Shown here piece after piece: positions 41,451-50,868 of a stretch of DNA of 64,000 nt (position 1 is its first letter; the number at the start of each line of letters is the position of its first letter). This stretch comes from JAABVY01 sp964496505 (lineage in GTDB: Bacteria > Zixibacteria > MSB-5A5 > JAABVY01). The notes beneath the pieces were generated by a model. That model saw only the letters and a list, made by a program, of their open reading frames with translations. It had not been told where the DNA came from and did no database searches. The stretch covers positions 135,108-199,107 of the forward strand of contig CAZBZV010000001.1 in the NCBI GenBank assembly GCA_964496505.1. The letters run 5' to 3'. The translations under genes were made by a program, and so were the position numbers.

Positions 41451-43193
41451 TTATGTCAGCGGGTAATCGAGCTCGGCAAACCATTCGATTTTTATATCGG
41501 GGAATATGCTGTCCTGATTCTCCATATCTCCCAGGAAAGTCCAATCCTCTTCATCGACATCGTCACCCGCGGCATATCGTTCAGCCATATTTGCCAGACG
41601 CAGGAATCTTTTGTGATGACGTGCCAGGCGCATCTCGGCGTAATCCCGTGCCGCCCAGGTCGAGATCAGGAACTGCCAGTCAGAGGCGACGAGGAGCATA
41701 AGTTCGCGAGCGGCCTGTTTGAGGATATTTAGCAAATCCTTATCATCGCTATCCCTATGTTTTTTAGCCAGCGACTGCATGCGGAGTTCGTCTTCGTAGA
41801 TGTGTTTCCAGCTCCATTCAGTCCATTCATTCAGCCAGATATAATGATATCCGCCCTGACCCCAGCTTCCCTCGGGCATGGAGATCACATCGGTCGGCAG
41901 CGCTTCATCGAGAAAACTTCCGCAGGTGCGTGTTTCGATTTGCTGATCGTTATTGACATACTCTGTAACCAGTTTGAGAAAATTCACGCCCTCGAACCAC
42001 CAGTGTCCGAAAAGCTCGCAGTCAAAAGGTGCGCAGAGAAATCCTTTTTTGCCCGATTTTTCATTAAATTCGGACAGGACCTCCTTGACCAGCGATTTGA
42101 AATGTGCGGCATTTTCAGGCACGCGCCCCATTGCTCTTTTGTGATTATATTCCTCTTTATCGGCCAGATCGCTTTTGGCCGAGGTAACCATCCAGTAGCG
42201 ATGGCCTCCCGGGAAACGCTTTTTGTGGAAGTCGAGGTAGTTGCCGTCCCCGGGGTAGCCATATTCCCCGGACCAGACCTGAAGCCCGGTCTTGGGATCG
42301 CGTGTAAAGACCGCCACCGGTTTTTTGTTTTCATCCCCGGATGAGACAAGGTAAATCTCCTGCGGGCTGCGTTCTTTAATTTCCTCGGGCGGTTTATATT
42401 CCTTTTCAAACTGTCCCCAGAGTTTTTTAAGCGCCTCGAATCTGTCGATATACACTCCGATTGCCTCACCGCCCTTCAAAAGAGCGCTGTCGACAATGAA
42501 ATACTCAATGCCGTTTTCAGACAGAATTTCCTCCACGCCTTTGCGAAGATAGCTTTTATCCAGCCCCTCGATTTGTACGGGCGGTTTCCATTCGTAACGC
42601 GGACGATAGGCGCATTCCGGGAGCCAGATTCCGCGCGGTTTTCGTCCGAAAAAGTTCTCATAGGATTGAATTGCCTGCTTTACCTGGGCCTGCAGGGTAG
42701 TATCCCGCGAGAGAAGGGGGAAGTAGCCGTGAGTTGCGGCACAGGTCATAATCTCGATATGACCGTCATCCTGCATCTTTTTGAAGGCCTCCGGCAGGTT
42801 TTGATCATACTTGTTCTCGAAGTTATTTTTTGTCCGGCCGTAGAAATTTATCCACATCTGAGCCAGCTCCGACATATTGGTATCGCCGTGTCGGTCAAAA
42901 ACCTCTTTATCGGTTTCGGCCGCCTGGATTTTGTTATCCAGATAGGAGCAGAATTCAGGCGGGAATGCTTCATGCCCGAGCTGTTCGCATAAAACAGGGG
43001 AGATGCTGATTGTAAGATTGGGAGATTGCCCGTCCTCCACAATCTCGTTGAGCATATCCAGAATGGGTATATATGTTTCCGCGCAGGCCTCGTTGAGCCA
43101 GTCGGTACCGTGGGGCCAGCGCCCGTGAGAGAGAACATAGGGTAGATGAGAATGGAGCACAAAGGAAAATGCTCCGATTTTGTCCTCGGACAT
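41451..43193 (-). CDS. GH57 family 1,4-alpha-glucan branching enzyme
   Basis: A 580-residue GH57 enzyme with the DUF1957 C-terminal helical domain, as in branching enzymes that form alpha-1,6 links in glycogen. The catalytic nucleophile is E193 (GIWLPECAYRP) and the acid/base is D391 (CAPFDCELFGHWWFEG). The N-terminal HSHLPYVLSHGRWPHG motif is characteristic. It is slightly longer than thermophile enzymes (about 520-560). No other glycogen gene is adjacent. GGAAAGG lies upstream. Confidence 0.9.
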   Translation of the reverse strand: MSEDKIGAFSFVLHSHLPYVLSHGRWPHGTDWLNEACAETYIPILDMLNEIVEDGQSPNLTISISPVLCEQLGHEAFPPEFCSYLDNKIQAAETDKEVFDRHGDTNMSELAQMWINFYGRTKNNFENKYDQNLPEAFKKMQDDGHIEIMTCAATHGYFPLLSRDTTLQAQVKQAIQSYENFFGRKPRGIWLPECAYRPRYEWKPPVQIEGLDKSYLRKGVEEILSENGIEYFIVDSALLKGGEAIGVYIDRFEALKKLWGQFEKEYKPPEEIKERSPQEIYLVSSGDENKKPVAVFTRDPKTGLQVWSGEYGYPGDGNYLDFHKKRFPGGHRYWMVTSAKSDLADKEEYNHKRAMGRVPENAAHFKSLVKEVLSEFNEKSGKKGFLCAPFDCELFGHWWFEGVNFLKLVTEYVNNDQQIETRTCGSFLDEALPTDVISMPEGSWGQGGYHYIWLNEWTEWSWKHIYEDELRMQSLAKKHRDSDDKDLLNILKQAARELMLLVASDWQFLISTWAARDYAEMRLARHHKRFLRLANMAERYAAGDDVDEEDWTFLGDMENQDSIFPDIKIEWFAELDYPLT

Positions 43194-43252
43194 GCTTTAA
43201 TCCTTTCCAAAGTGGTTTATGCTTTATTCAAATAATGGAATTAAACTAGCAC

Positions 43253-43579
43253 TTAATCAGTATCCAGTTTATGATCAGTGGCGGTTTGGAAGCCGATAGA
43301 TTTTTCCTCTTTACCGAACATCTTGATCGGTCCGAACTGACCTTCATATTTTTTGATACTATTTTCAAGATTGTTCAATAGCGCCTTGGCTGTTGTTGGA
43401 TTCAGTATCAGGCGCGCATGTACCTTTGCCTTTTTCATGCCCGGTGAGAATCTGGCAAAGTCCAGAATAAATTCAGCCGGTGAAAAATTTATGATCTGCA
43501 AATTGGAATATACCTCGTCGGGAAGGTCATCTCCAAGCGCTACTTTGATCTGTTGCGGCTGGCCCTGTGGCTGTTTCAT
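43253..43579 (-). CDS. DUF3467-family protein
   Basis: A 108-residue soluble protein matching DUF3467 (IINFSPAEFILDFARFSPGM; KVHARLILNPTTAKALLNNL). Function is unknown; the family is widespread in FCB bacteria and archaea. AGGAGGAAA precedes the chosen ATG. Its start region is divergent from the heptose kinase gene, with about 75 nt between the two start codons. Confidence 0.88.
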   Translation of the reverse strand: MKQPQGQPQQIKVALGDDLPDEVYSNLQIINFSPAEFILDFARFSPGMKKAKVHARLILNPTTAKALLNNLENSIKKYEGQFGPIKMFGKEEKSIGFQTATDHKLDTD

Positions 43580-43654
43580 AAGATTTCCTCCTTGAACTTT
43601 TCGCATAAAAGTATTACAATTCAGCTCAAAGTCAATAGCAAAAAGGAATTCGGG

Positions 43655-44662
43655 TTGGTAGTTGAGAAACCGAGGATAGACGAAATCTTTTCACATCTGG
43701 GGGGCAATTCCATCATTATTTTAGGCGACCTTATGATGGACCGCTATATGTGGGGGGAGGTCAACCGTATCTCACCTGAAGCGCCGGTGCCGGTGGTTGA
43801 AGTAAGAAACGAGACCCTTCTTCTGGGGGGCGCCGCCAATGTTGCGGTTAATATCAGCAAGCTTGGGGATGAACCTTACCTGGTCGGTGTTGTCGGCAAT
43901 GATCTGCGTTCGGAAACATTCAATATTCTTCTGGGGGATAACGGCATCCGTTCGGACGGAATCGTAATGCATAACGGACGTCCGACCACGATTAAAACCC
44001 GAATCATCGCGCACAATCAGCAAGTCGTGCGTGCCGATCATGAAACCACCGATGAGATCGAGCGGGAAACCGAGGAAGATATTTACAAGAAGATTGTGGA
44101 GAAAATTGATGAGGCCAGGGGCTTGATTATCTCCGATTACGGCAAGGGAGTTATTACCAAAGGCCTTCTGGAAAAAGTGATCGCACTTTGCCGTGAGAAA
44201 AATGTCTTCGTGGCGGTCGATCCGAAGGATGTCAACTTCAAGTCATACAAGCGGGTTTCTGTTATTACTCCCAACCATCATGAGGCCGGATTTGCCTATG
44301 GCAAACGGATACGCAATGAGGATGATTTAAAAGAAGTGGGATGGGGGCTCCTGAAGATTCTGGATGCCGAGTCGCTTCTTATAACACGCGGTGCGGAGGG
44401 TATGGCGCTTTTTGAAAAAAACGGCAGCCTGACATTTCTTCCAACTGCCGCACGCAAGGTTTATGATGTTACCGGGGCGGGCGATACGGTTATCTCCGCT
44501 TTTGTTTCGGCCATGGCGGCCGGGGCCGCTCTTCCCGAGGCCGCCTACATATCGAATCAGGCTGCGGGAATTGTGGTGGGCGAGATCGGTACAGCCCAGG
44601 CCACGAAAGAATCACTTATCAAAGAGATAAATAAACGTCTAAAAGGAAATAATAATGGGTAG
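43655..44662 (+). CDS. rfaE1: D-glycero-beta-D-manno-heptose-7-phosphate kinase
   Basis: A 335-residue PfkB/ribokinase-family enzyme equivalent to the first half of HldE. It phosphorylates heptose-7-phosphate for LPS core synthesis. Signatures: ILGDLMMDRYMWGEVNRISP, LLLGGAANVAVNISKLG and DVTGAGDTVISAFVSAMAAG. A TTG start is chosen because AAGGAA lies 6 nt upstream; the longer open frame would overlap the divergent DUF3467 gene. It overlaps the nucleotidyltransferase gene by 8 nt. Confidence 0.92.
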   Translation: MVVEKPRIDEIFSHLGGNSIIILGDLMMDRYMWGEVNRISPEAPVPVVEVRNETLLLGGAANVAVNISKLGDEPYLVGVVGNDLRSETFNILLGDNGIRSDGIVMHNGRPTTIKTRIIAHNQQVVRADHETTDEIERETEEDIYKKIVEKIDEARGLIISDYGKGVITKGLLEKVIALCREKNVFVAVDPKDVNFKSYKRVSVITPNHHEAGFAYGKRIRNEDDLKEVGWGLLKILDAESLLITRGAEGMALFEKNGSLTFLPTAARKVYDVTGAGDTVISAFVSAMAAGAALPEAAYISNQAAGIVVGEIGTAQATKESLIKEINKRLKGNNNG

Positions 44663-45128
44663 AGTAATAGGAGTACAGCGGCTGGTAGAACTGAGATGCA
44701 GTTGGCGAAGCTGCTATGTTGTGTTCACCAACGGTGTTTTCGATCTGATACATTACGGCCATCTTAAACTTCTTGAAGACTGCAAGATTATGGGGACAGT
44801 GCTTATTGTGGGCATGAATTCGGATGCGTCCGTGAAGAAGATAAAAGGCCCGAAACGTCCCATAATGCCGTACAAGGACAGGAGCAAACTGCTGGCGGCT
44901 TTGAAGCCGGTGGATTATGTGGTTTCGTTTGGCGAGGAAACGCCGCTGAAATTAATCAAGAAGCTAAAGCCGGATGTACTGGTTAAAGGCGCCGACTACA
45001 AGCTTGAAGAAATAGTTGGAGCAAAAGAGGTAAAGGAATGGGGCGGAAGAGTTAAACGCGTGAAGCTTTTGCCGGGACGCTCGACCTCTGAGCTGATTAA
45101 GAAGATTGGCAAGCTCTCTGGAAGATAA
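44655..45128 (+). CDS. rfaE2: D-glycero-beta-D-manno-heptose-1-phosphate adenylyltransferase
   Basis: A 157-residue cytidylyltransferase-fold enzyme equivalent to the second half of HldE; it makes ADP-heptose. The HxGH motif is in FTNGVFDLIHYGHLKLLE; the ISSTT-type segment appears as GRSTSELIKKI. HldE is split here into two overlapping genes, as in many non-enteric bacteria. This supports an LPS-like outer membrane. Confidence 0.93.
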   Translation: MGRVIGVQRLVELRCSWRSCYVVFTNGVFDLIHYGHLKLLEDCKIMGTVLIVGMNSDASVKKIKGPKRPIMPYKDRSKLLAALKPVDYVVSFGEETPLKLIKKLKPDVLVKGADYKLEEIVGAKEVKEWGGRVKRVKLLPGRSTSELIKKIGKLSGR

Positions 45129-45136
45129 AGTTTTAC

Positions 45137-45165
45137 TTGACAGTGTTTAAGTGCAGGTTTAACTT
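45137..45165 (+). promoter_or_regulatory. Possible sigma-70 promoter
   Basis: TTGACA (45137-45142), a 17-nt spacer and TAACTT (45160-45165), placed 20 nt before the TPR gene. It could drive the TPR-peptidase-accB-pilT group. Confidence 0.45.
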
Positions 45166-45185
45166 TTGAGCTTGGAAGGTTGAGT

Positions 45186-45785
45186 GTGATAAAATTATCT
45201 CTTGCAAAAGGGAAGTCGGATTCTGAGATTGCGGTTCTGGAGAAACATCTACCGGAATCATTTGCACGACTGGCTGATGTTTACTTTGCCAGAGGTGAGC
45301 GCCAGAAGGCCCTCGAGATTTTAAAGGAGCATGCTGATAGCTTTCCCGAGTATCCCACAGGTTTCTGGATGCTCGGTAAGGTTTTTTACAGCCTGAAGGA
45401 AAAGGAGAAAGCTTTAGCTTACCTGCATAGAACATTACAGATAATACCCGAGCATCTGGCGGCGCTGGAATTGATCGGAAAGATTTATATGGAGAGCGGG
45501 GAGCATGCTCTGGCAAGGTCTTATCTGAAACAAGTCGGTCAGGCCGATGAGCTGGGAGAAATTGTATTCAAAACAAAATCCGATGAAGCCAAGGTTAAGG
45601 CCGAAAAAGAGAAGATAGAGGATGTTCGTGAGCGGGCCAAAGGCAAGTTCGCTACCGAGACTATGGTTAATCTCTATATAAGACAGGGACATAAGAGGCT
45701 TGCCAGGGAACTTTGCGAGGAGATACTGGTTATGCAACCTGAAAACACCCGTATAAAAACAATTTTAAAGGAGCTGGAGAGTTAA
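45186..45785 (+). CDS. TPR-repeat protein
   Basis: A 199-residue tetratricopeptide protein with about three to four TPR units (LADVYFARGERQKALEILKE; WMLGKVFYSLKEKEKALAYL; LIGKIYMESGEHALARSYLK) and a C-terminal unit near residues 155-199. It has no signal peptide. GTG at 45186 is preferred because GGAAGG ends 6 nt before it; a TTG at 45180 is too close. It lies 1 nt before the peptidase gene. Confidence 0.8.
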   Translation: MIKLSLAKGKSDSEIAVLEKHLPESFARLADVYFARGERQKALEILKEHADSFPEYPTGFWMLGKVFYSLKEKEKALAYLHRTLQIIPEHLAALELIGKIYMESGEHALARSYLKQVGQADELGEIVFKTKSDEAKVKAEKEKIEDVRERAKGKFATETMVNLYIRQGHKRLARELCEEILVMQPENTRIKTILKELES

Positions 45786-45786
45786 T

Positions 45787-46857
45787 ATGCCATCCAATTT
45801 AAAACGCTTACAGCAATTGGTTAAAAAAGAAAATCTGGACTGTCTGCTTGTTACCGAGGTTACCAATATTCGTTATCTGACCGGTTACTCGGGATCCTCA
45901 GCCAAGCTTCTGGTATTTCCGACACAGACATACTTTTTCACCGATTTCCGTTATAAGGATCAGGTGAAGAAAGAGGTTAAGGGCGCAAAAATTGAGATCG
46001 GCCAGCGTGATCCGATGATGGATTTTCCCAGGTTCAAACCGCTGCAAAAGAAGAATATCACAATCGGCTTCCAATCAGAATATATTACTCATGCCATGCT
46101 TGAACAGCTTAAAGAACTGCTTCCGGATGCGATATTTGTACCGACCAAAAACATTGTGGGCACTCTTTCGATCATAAAGACCCAGGCTGAGATTAAGCTG
46201 ATTCGTGAAGCGGTTAAAATTTCGGATAAAGCTTTCGACCGGATTTTAGGGTATATCGAACCGGGCCTGCGCGAAAATGAGATAGCGGCGGAGCTGGAAT
46301 ATCAGATGAAGATACTGGGCTCGGAGAAGCCGGCATTTGATACGATTGTGGCCTCGGGGCCAAGGTCTGCCTTGCCTCATGGCGTGGCCTCCGACCGCAA
46401 GGTTCAGAAGGGCGATTATATTACCATGGATTTCGGCGCCAAATACAAGGGCTATCATTCCGACATGACCCGCACGATCGTTGTAGGCAAAGCTACCCAG
46501 AAGCAAAAAAAGATATATAATCTGGTTCTTAAGGCCCAGAAGGCGGGATGTCGTTACGCAAAAGCCGGAATTACTGGAAAAGAGCTTGACAAAAAAGTCA
46601 GAAAGATTATAGAGAAGGCCGGATATGGAAAGAATTTCGGCCACGGGCTGGGCCATGGACTGGGAACTGTGGTTCATGATGCACCGCCTGTTTCACCCTT
46701 ATCCGATGTTGAGCTGAAATCGAATATGGTCGTTACGATAGAACCCGGCATTTATATATCCGGCTGGGGCGGAGTCAGAATCGAGGATGACGTTGTTCTG
46801 AAAAAGAACAGTTGTGTCATTTTGAATAAAGCTGAAAAAAGGTTAATTGAATTATAA
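45787..46857 (+). CDS. Xaa-Pro dipeptidase/aminopeptidase (M24B)
   Basis: A 356-residue metallopeptidase with an N-terminal creatinase-like domain (1-125) and a pita-bread catalytic domain. Metal ligands are visible: D in MDFGAKYKGYHSD and SDMTR, H in GHGLGHGLGTVVHD, E in TIEPGIY and E in GVRIEDDVVL. It cleaves Xaa-Pro peptide bonds. Peptidases of this type are often encoded before accB-accC or efp; here accB follows after 18 nt. Confidence 0.94.
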   Translation: MPSNLKRLQQLVKKENLDCLLVTEVTNIRYLTGYSGSSAKLLVFPTQTYFFTDFRYKDQVKKEVKGAKIEIGQRDPMMDFPRFKPLQKKNITIGFQSEYITHAMLEQLKELLPDAIFVPTKNIVGTLSIIKTQAEIKLIREAVKISDKAFDRILGYIEPGLRENEIAAELEYQMKILGSEKPAFDTIVASGPRSALPHGVASDRKVQKGDYITMDFGAKYKGYHSDMTRTIVVGKATQKQKKIYNLVLKAQKAGCRYAKAGITGKELDKKVRKIIEKAGYGKNFGHGLGHGLGTVVHDAPPVSPLSDVELKSNMVVTIEPGIYISGWGGVRIEDDVVLKKNSCVILNKAEKRLIEL

Positions 46858-46875
46858 AGGTGGTGAGTGGTTCTT

Positions 46876-47397
46876 ATGTTGGAATCAATGATTAGAAAGC
46901 TGGTCAAGTTGGTCGAGGAATCCGATATCGCCCAGCTCGAGGTTTCCAGTTGGGGGCGCAGGGTCAAGATTACCAAGCGTTATGCTCCCGGCTCGCGAAA
47001 CGGCCATTCATCCGAGGGTGCATTGACGGAAGTCGTTGTGCCAGCTTCACCTCCCAAACCCGAAAGCACACCCCCTCCCACGCCTCAGGCGGTTCCCAAG
47101 CAAAAAGAATCGGCGCCGGAGGTTGCAGAGACGGCTGAATCTGCCGATGATAAATACGTACCGATTAAGTCACCCATGGTGGGGACCTTTTACGCATCGC
47201 CGGAGCCGAATGCTCCGCCTTACGTGAAAGTCGGCGACACAATTCAAAAAGGAACTGTGGTCTGTATTGTCGAGGCCATGAAACTGATGAATGAAATTGA
47301 GTCGGATGTTTCGGGACGTGTTGTCAAACTTCTGGCGGAAAACGCACAGCCGGTCGAATTCGGACAGACACTTTTCCTTGTTGAGCCTGTAGCTTAA
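46876..47397 (+). CDS. accB: Acetyl-CoA carboxylase biotin carboxyl carrier protein
   Basis: A 173-residue carrier with an N-terminal helical part, a Pro/Ala-rich linker (about 50-95) and a biotinyl domain (from about 98: VPIKSPMVGTFYASPEPNAP). The biotinylated Lys is in EAMKLMNEIE. GGTGAG lies 8 nt before the ATG; a GTG three codons earlier is possible. Its usual partner accC is not adjacent but about 6.7 kb downstream. Confidence 0.95.
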   Translation: MLESMIRKLVKLVEESDIAQLEVSSWGRRVKITKRYAPGSRNGHSSEGALTEVVVPASPPKPESTPPPTPQAVPKQKESAPEVAETAESADDKYVPIKSPMVGTFYASPEPNAPPYVKVGDTIQKGTVVCIVEAMKLMNEIESDVSGRVVKLLAENAQPVEFGQTLFLVEPVA

Positions 47398-47433
47398 GAA
47401 AACAAATACGAATCTACATCAAGGAGGGTGTGT

Positions 47434-48546
47434 ATGAATCTGCGCCAGATGCTGGTGGAGATGTTATCCAAGGGCGCCTCCGATTTACATCTCAGAGTAG
47501 GGATTCGTCCCACACTGAGGATTGATGGTGTGCTGACCCACATAAATACACCTGCGCTCAGTAAAGAGGATATGAACGATATCCTCAATCAGATTTTAAA
47601 ACCCGAACAGCAGAAAAGATTTCTGGCACGAAATGAGATGGACCTGGCTCTGTCGGTCGCCAAGCTGGGACGATTCAGGATCAATCTGTTCAGACAGAGA
47701 GGTACGATCGGTATCGCGCTTCGTGCGGTCAATACGACAGTGCCGACATTCGATGAGCTCAATCTTCCGCCCATCGTGCAGAAGATCGCCGAGAACCGGC
47801 GCGGACTGGTGATCGTAACCGGTACCACCGGTTCGGGTAAGTCGACCACGCTGGCCTCGATGATTGAGCATATCAATTCCACGAGAAAAGATAATGTTTT
47901 GACAGTCGAGGATCCGATCGAGTATATCTACCGCGATAAGGAATGTATTATCTCGCAGCGCGAGGTGGGAGGAGATACACCCTCGTTCGGATCGGCTTTG
48001 CGTCACGCCTTCCGTCAGGACCCCGACACGATCCTGATCGGTGAGATTCGTGACTCCGATACCATGTCCACCGCGCTTTCCGCGGCTGATACCGGACACT
48101 TCGTGCTGACCACATTGCATACTATGAACACGGTCGAGACTATTTCCCGAATCATATCTTTCTTCCCGCCTCATCAGCATACTCAGGTGCGCCTGCTTCT
48201 GGCGGGAACGTTGAAGGCGATTATCTGTCAGAGACTTCTGGGACGCTCCGATAGGGCTGGACGAGTTCCGGCGGTGGAGGTGATGCTCGGTACCGCCTCG
48301 ATCCGCGAATGCCTGATAAATCCGGAGAAGACTATGGATATTATGGACTTGGTGGAATCGGGTGGAATTCAGTATGGTATGCAGTCATTCGACCAGTCGA
48401 TTATGAAGCTTTACCGTCAAGGTGTGATCTCTTACGAGGAAGCGATGTCACAGGCGACCAATCCCGAGGACTTCGACCTCAGGCTCAAGGGGATCACCGC
48501 CTCATCAGACCGTGGCTGGAATGAATTCGAAAGATCAGATGCTTAA
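47434..48546 (+). CDS. pilT: Type IV pilus retraction ATPase PilT
   Basis: A 370-residue hexameric ATPase that depolymerises pili for twitching. Walker A is GTTGSGKSTT, the Asp box TVEDPIEYIYRDKECIISQR, Walker B ILIGEIRDSDTMSTAL, then the His box TTLHTMNTVETISRI. The PilT-type retraction signature AIRNLIRE is ASIRECLI here. AAGGAGG is 6 nt upstream. No pilB or pilin is present in the window. It ends at a strong terminator. Confidence 0.94.
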   Translation: MNLRQMLVEMLSKGASDLHLRVGIRPTLRIDGVLTHINTPALSKEDMNDILNQILKPEQQKRFLARNEMDLALSVAKLGRFRINLFRQRGTIGIALRAVNTTVPTFDELNLPPIVQKIAENRRGLVIVTGTTGSGKSTTLASMIEHINSTRKDNVLTVEDPIEYIYRDKECIISQREVGGDTPSFGSALRHAFRQDPDTILIGEIRDSDTMSTALSAADTGHFVLTTLHTMNTVETISRIISFFPPHQHTQVRLLLAGTLKAIICQRLLGRSDRAGRVPAVEVMLGTASIRECLINPEKTMDIMDLVESGGIQYGMQSFDQSIMKLYRQGVISYEEAMSQATNPEDFDLRLKGITASSDRGWNEFERSDA

Positions 48547-48566
48547 TATCTTAAAGGAAGCTTGTG

Positions 48567-48597
48567 AACGGCGTACCTCCGGGTGCGCCGTTTTTTT
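48567..48597 (+). terminator. Intrinsic terminator after pilT
   Basis: AACGGCG (48567-48573) pairs with CGCCGTT (48586-48592), extended by TACC/GGGT pairing, followed by a run of seven T. Confidence 0.85.
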
Positions 48598-48767
48598 CTT
48601 GACGTATATTAAAATATTAATTTTCCCCGCATAATATCTAAGGCGTTATTGGGATTTGTCGAAAATTATAATAGGGAATTTAGAGGGCAGAGTGCCGATT
48701 TATGTTTCTACCCGGGCACTTCAATGGCAGAAGCATGTGGGGCATGTTATCCTGAAAATATCGGAAA

Positions 48768-49583
48768 ATGACCTTTGAGTATGGGTATCCAATTATGAAG
48801 ATTATCGCTTTAATGGGCAAGCCGAAGATTTTGAAAGATCTTTCATGCATAGTAGAATCCGATAAGAATGAAATTATCGGAGTGGATTCGCCGAGAAAAC
48901 TTATGCTGGGACTCGAGGAGGATATTCAGATCGATTTGGTTATTGCGGATGCTGAGCTGCTGCATGATTCGGAGGTTGATATCCTCGGTTTCATTCAAAA
49001 CAGGCAGCGTTACAATTGGCTGCCGGTTCTGGCTACCTGTAATGATTGCGAGCCTGAGAAAATGATGTCGCTGGTTAGGAGGGGAGTCTATGATATTTTA
49101 CTTTATCCATTCGACCGCGAGAGATTTCTTGAGCGGGTTAAAACCGCCGAACTGAACGGACGCCGAAAAATCGTGGTAATTGATGATGAACCTTCTATTC
49201 TTGAAATCCTGACCGATGTGTTTGAGCTTGAAAGACATATAGTGTATCCCTTTTCATGTGCTGAAGGCGCGTTTAAATTTCTGGAAGAATATGATAAAAG
49301 TGTTCATGCCGTAGTTTCAGATATTCTTTTACCCGGTGCATCGGGAATTGATGTTTTGAAGAAAGTAAAGGCGGAATATTCAAATATACCAATAATATTA
49401 ATAACCGGTCACAGCGGCAAATATTCGCCTGATAAGCTCATGGCAATCGGCGCAGACGGCTATTTCAAGAAACCGTTCCACAACGTGGATTTGATCAGAA
49501 CGTTATTTACTATTTTGCAGAAGTACAGCCGCTATAAAAAGAAAAAATCCCAGCCAAAGTCGGTAAAACAGCTGGTGTCATAA
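48768..49583 (+). CDS. Tandem-receiver response regulator
   Basis: A 271-residue protein with two CheY-like domains. The first (about 10-125) is degenerate: no acidic pair at the start (IIALMGKPK), an Asp at VIADAEL, and Tyr replacing the switch Lys (LLYPFDRE). The second (about 135-255) is complete: VIDDEPS, D185 (VVSDILLPGASG), ITGHS and FKKPF. There is no output domain; the tail is Lys-rich. A shorter start at 48795 (MKIIALMG) is equally plausible. It may act with pilT or the chemotaxis proteins; no kinase is adjacent. Confidence 0.85.
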   Translation: MTFEYGYPIMKIIALMGKPKILKDLSCIVESDKNEIIGVDSPRKLMLGLEEDIQIDLVIADAELLHDSEVDILGFIQNRQRYNWLPVLATCNDCEPEKMMSLVRRGVYDILLYPFDRERFLERVKTAELNGRRKIVVIDDEPSILEILTDVFELERHIVYPFSCAEGAFKFLEEYDKSVHAVVSDILLPGASGIDVLKKVKAEYSNIPIILITGHSGKYSPDKLMAIGADGYFKKPFHNVDLIRTLFTILQKYSRYKKKKSQPKSVKQLVS

Positions 49584-49610
49584 TTCTGGTTTGATAAGAC
49601 ATCATTCTGA

Positions 49611-50240
49611 TTACTTTGTGGCTTTCACAACTACAAAGCCACCTTTTCCATAGCCCGGCTCTATATCTTCGAGCTCGTTGATTTCCGAGGGATTATTGAA
49701 GATGGTTTGTATAAACTGCAGATTTTTAAAACCGCTTTCGGTCAGAAATTTTTTAATTTCTTCAGCAGAGTAGAAACTTGCATGTTTATAGAATTCGTTT
49801 TTGCTTTTATGCTTTTCATATACTTGTCCCAGGGGGCTTTCACTGTCAATGAATGCTATTATTAAAACTCCCCCATTTTTTAAAATGCGATTGGCCTCTG
49901 TGAAGGCCGCGCGGGCATCATCGAGAAAGCACACGACTGTAACCATCAAAGCAAAATCAAATTGATTATCATCAAAAGGCAGTTTTTCGGCAATCCCCTC
50001 AACTGCGTCAATTCCACGATCTTTTGCAATAGCCCGCATATTTACGGAAGGCTCGAGCCCATGCTTTATACCAAGGGGGCCCGCAAACCGTCCGGTACCC
50101 ACTCCGATCTCTATCCCCTCACCGCTCTCAGGCAGAAAATGCTTTACGGCTTTTATCTCGGACTCGTAGGCCATACGGTTTTCCTCAAACCAGGCATCGT
50201 ATTCATCGGTGTATTTATCAAATGGCTTAGACATCGACAT
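49611..50240 (-). CDS. SAM-dependent methyltransferase (class I)
   Basis: A 209-residue methyltransferase of the Methyltransf_11 type. The SAM-binding motif I is GEGIEIGVGTGRFAGPLG, motif II/III VEGIAEKLPFDDNQFDFALM, and the post-motif RILKNGGVLIIAFID. The substrate is unknown. It starts 4 nt after the osmC-like stop with GGGA upstream, so it is co-transcribed with that gene. Confidence 0.88.
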   Translation of the reverse strand: MSMSKPFDKYTDEYDAWFEENRMAYESEIKAVKHFLPESGEGIEIGVGTGRFAGPLGIKHGLEPSVNMRAIAKDRGIDAVEGIAEKLPFDDNQFDFALMVTVVCFLDDARAAFTEANRILKNGGVLIIAFIDSESPLGQVYEKHKSKNEFYKHASFYSAEEIKKFLTESGFKNLQFIQTIFNNPSEINELEDIEPGYGKGGFVVVKATK

Positions 50241-50244
50241 AATA

Positions 50245-50670
50245 TCAGTCCCGCACTTTTTCAATGATCTCGTAATCAGCGGAAATCGGAACGCTTTTTC
50301 TGAGCATGGCATTCGCGGGACAGTATTTTTCGGTGCTCAGTTCTATAGCCCTTTCAACATCTTTGGTACGGATGCCTTTTCCTATAAAGATAAAATGAAG
50401 CCTGATTGCGCTGAATACTTTGGGATGTTTCTCCGATCTGTCGGCATCTATTTCCATCCGAAAATCGTCAAGAGTGACACGCTTTTTGAGGAGAATAGAT
50501 ATAACATCCATGGCTGTACATCCCCCGAGCGACATCAAAAAAAGTTCCATGGGACGTGATCCGGCCGAATGCCCGCCGAATTCCTCAGGACCGTCCATAT
50601 TTACCCAATGGTTTGTGTCACCTGCGCCTGCCAATGCGATGCCATCAATCTGTTTTATCTTTACCTTCAT
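50245..50670 (-). CDS. OsmC-family protein
   Basis: A 141-residue OsmC/Ohr-like protein. The two redox Cys sit in MSLGGCTAMDVISIL and TEKYCPANAML. Such proteins reduce organic hydroperoxides with lipoyl-type thiols; the YhfA-like subgroup has unclear substrates. The 5' end carries GGAAGGATGATTTC. A sigma-70 promoter is predicted upstream. Confidence 0.9.
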   Translation of the reverse strand: MKVKIKQIDGIALAGAGDTNHWVNMDGPEEFGGHSAGSRPMELFLMSLGGCTAMDVISILLKKRVTLDDFRMEIDADRSEKHPKVFSAIRLHFIFIGKGIRTKDVERAIELSTEKYCPANAMLRKSVPISADYEIIEKVRD

Positions 50671-50729
50671 GAAATCATCCTTCCAAAAAACAGTCGTACC
50701 ATACTCACCTGTTTTGAATTGTTCACATA

Positions 50730-50758
50730 ATTATATAATATGAAATCTGCCGCAATAA
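50730..50758 (-). promoter_or_regulatory. Sigma-70 type promoter before the osmC-like gene
   Basis: On the minus strand, TTATTG (50758-50753), a 17-nt spacer and a perfect TATAAT (50735-50730), 60 nt before the start codon. Confidence 0.5.
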
Positions 50759-50764
50759 AAGTTT

Positions 50765-50800
50765 GTTTTATAAAACAGCCGCCATTTGAAATGACGGCTG
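50765..50800 (-). terminator. Intrinsic terminator of the small Cys-rich gene
   Basis: CAGCCGTCATTT pairs with AAATGGCGGCTG (minus strand), followed by TTTTATAAAAC. It lies about 70 nt past the stop of the four-Cys protein. Confidence 0.75.
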
Positions 50801-50868
50801 CTCAGAGGTCTCATTGGCTGAGCCTTGAGACCTATACACACATGGCTATCCTGAGGGAATAGAGTCTG

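Noticed and set aside
48680..48700. GCCGATTT before the tandem-receiver gene as a sigma-28 -10 box
   Set aside because: The last two bases differ from GCCGATAA and there is no TAAA 15 nt upstream.
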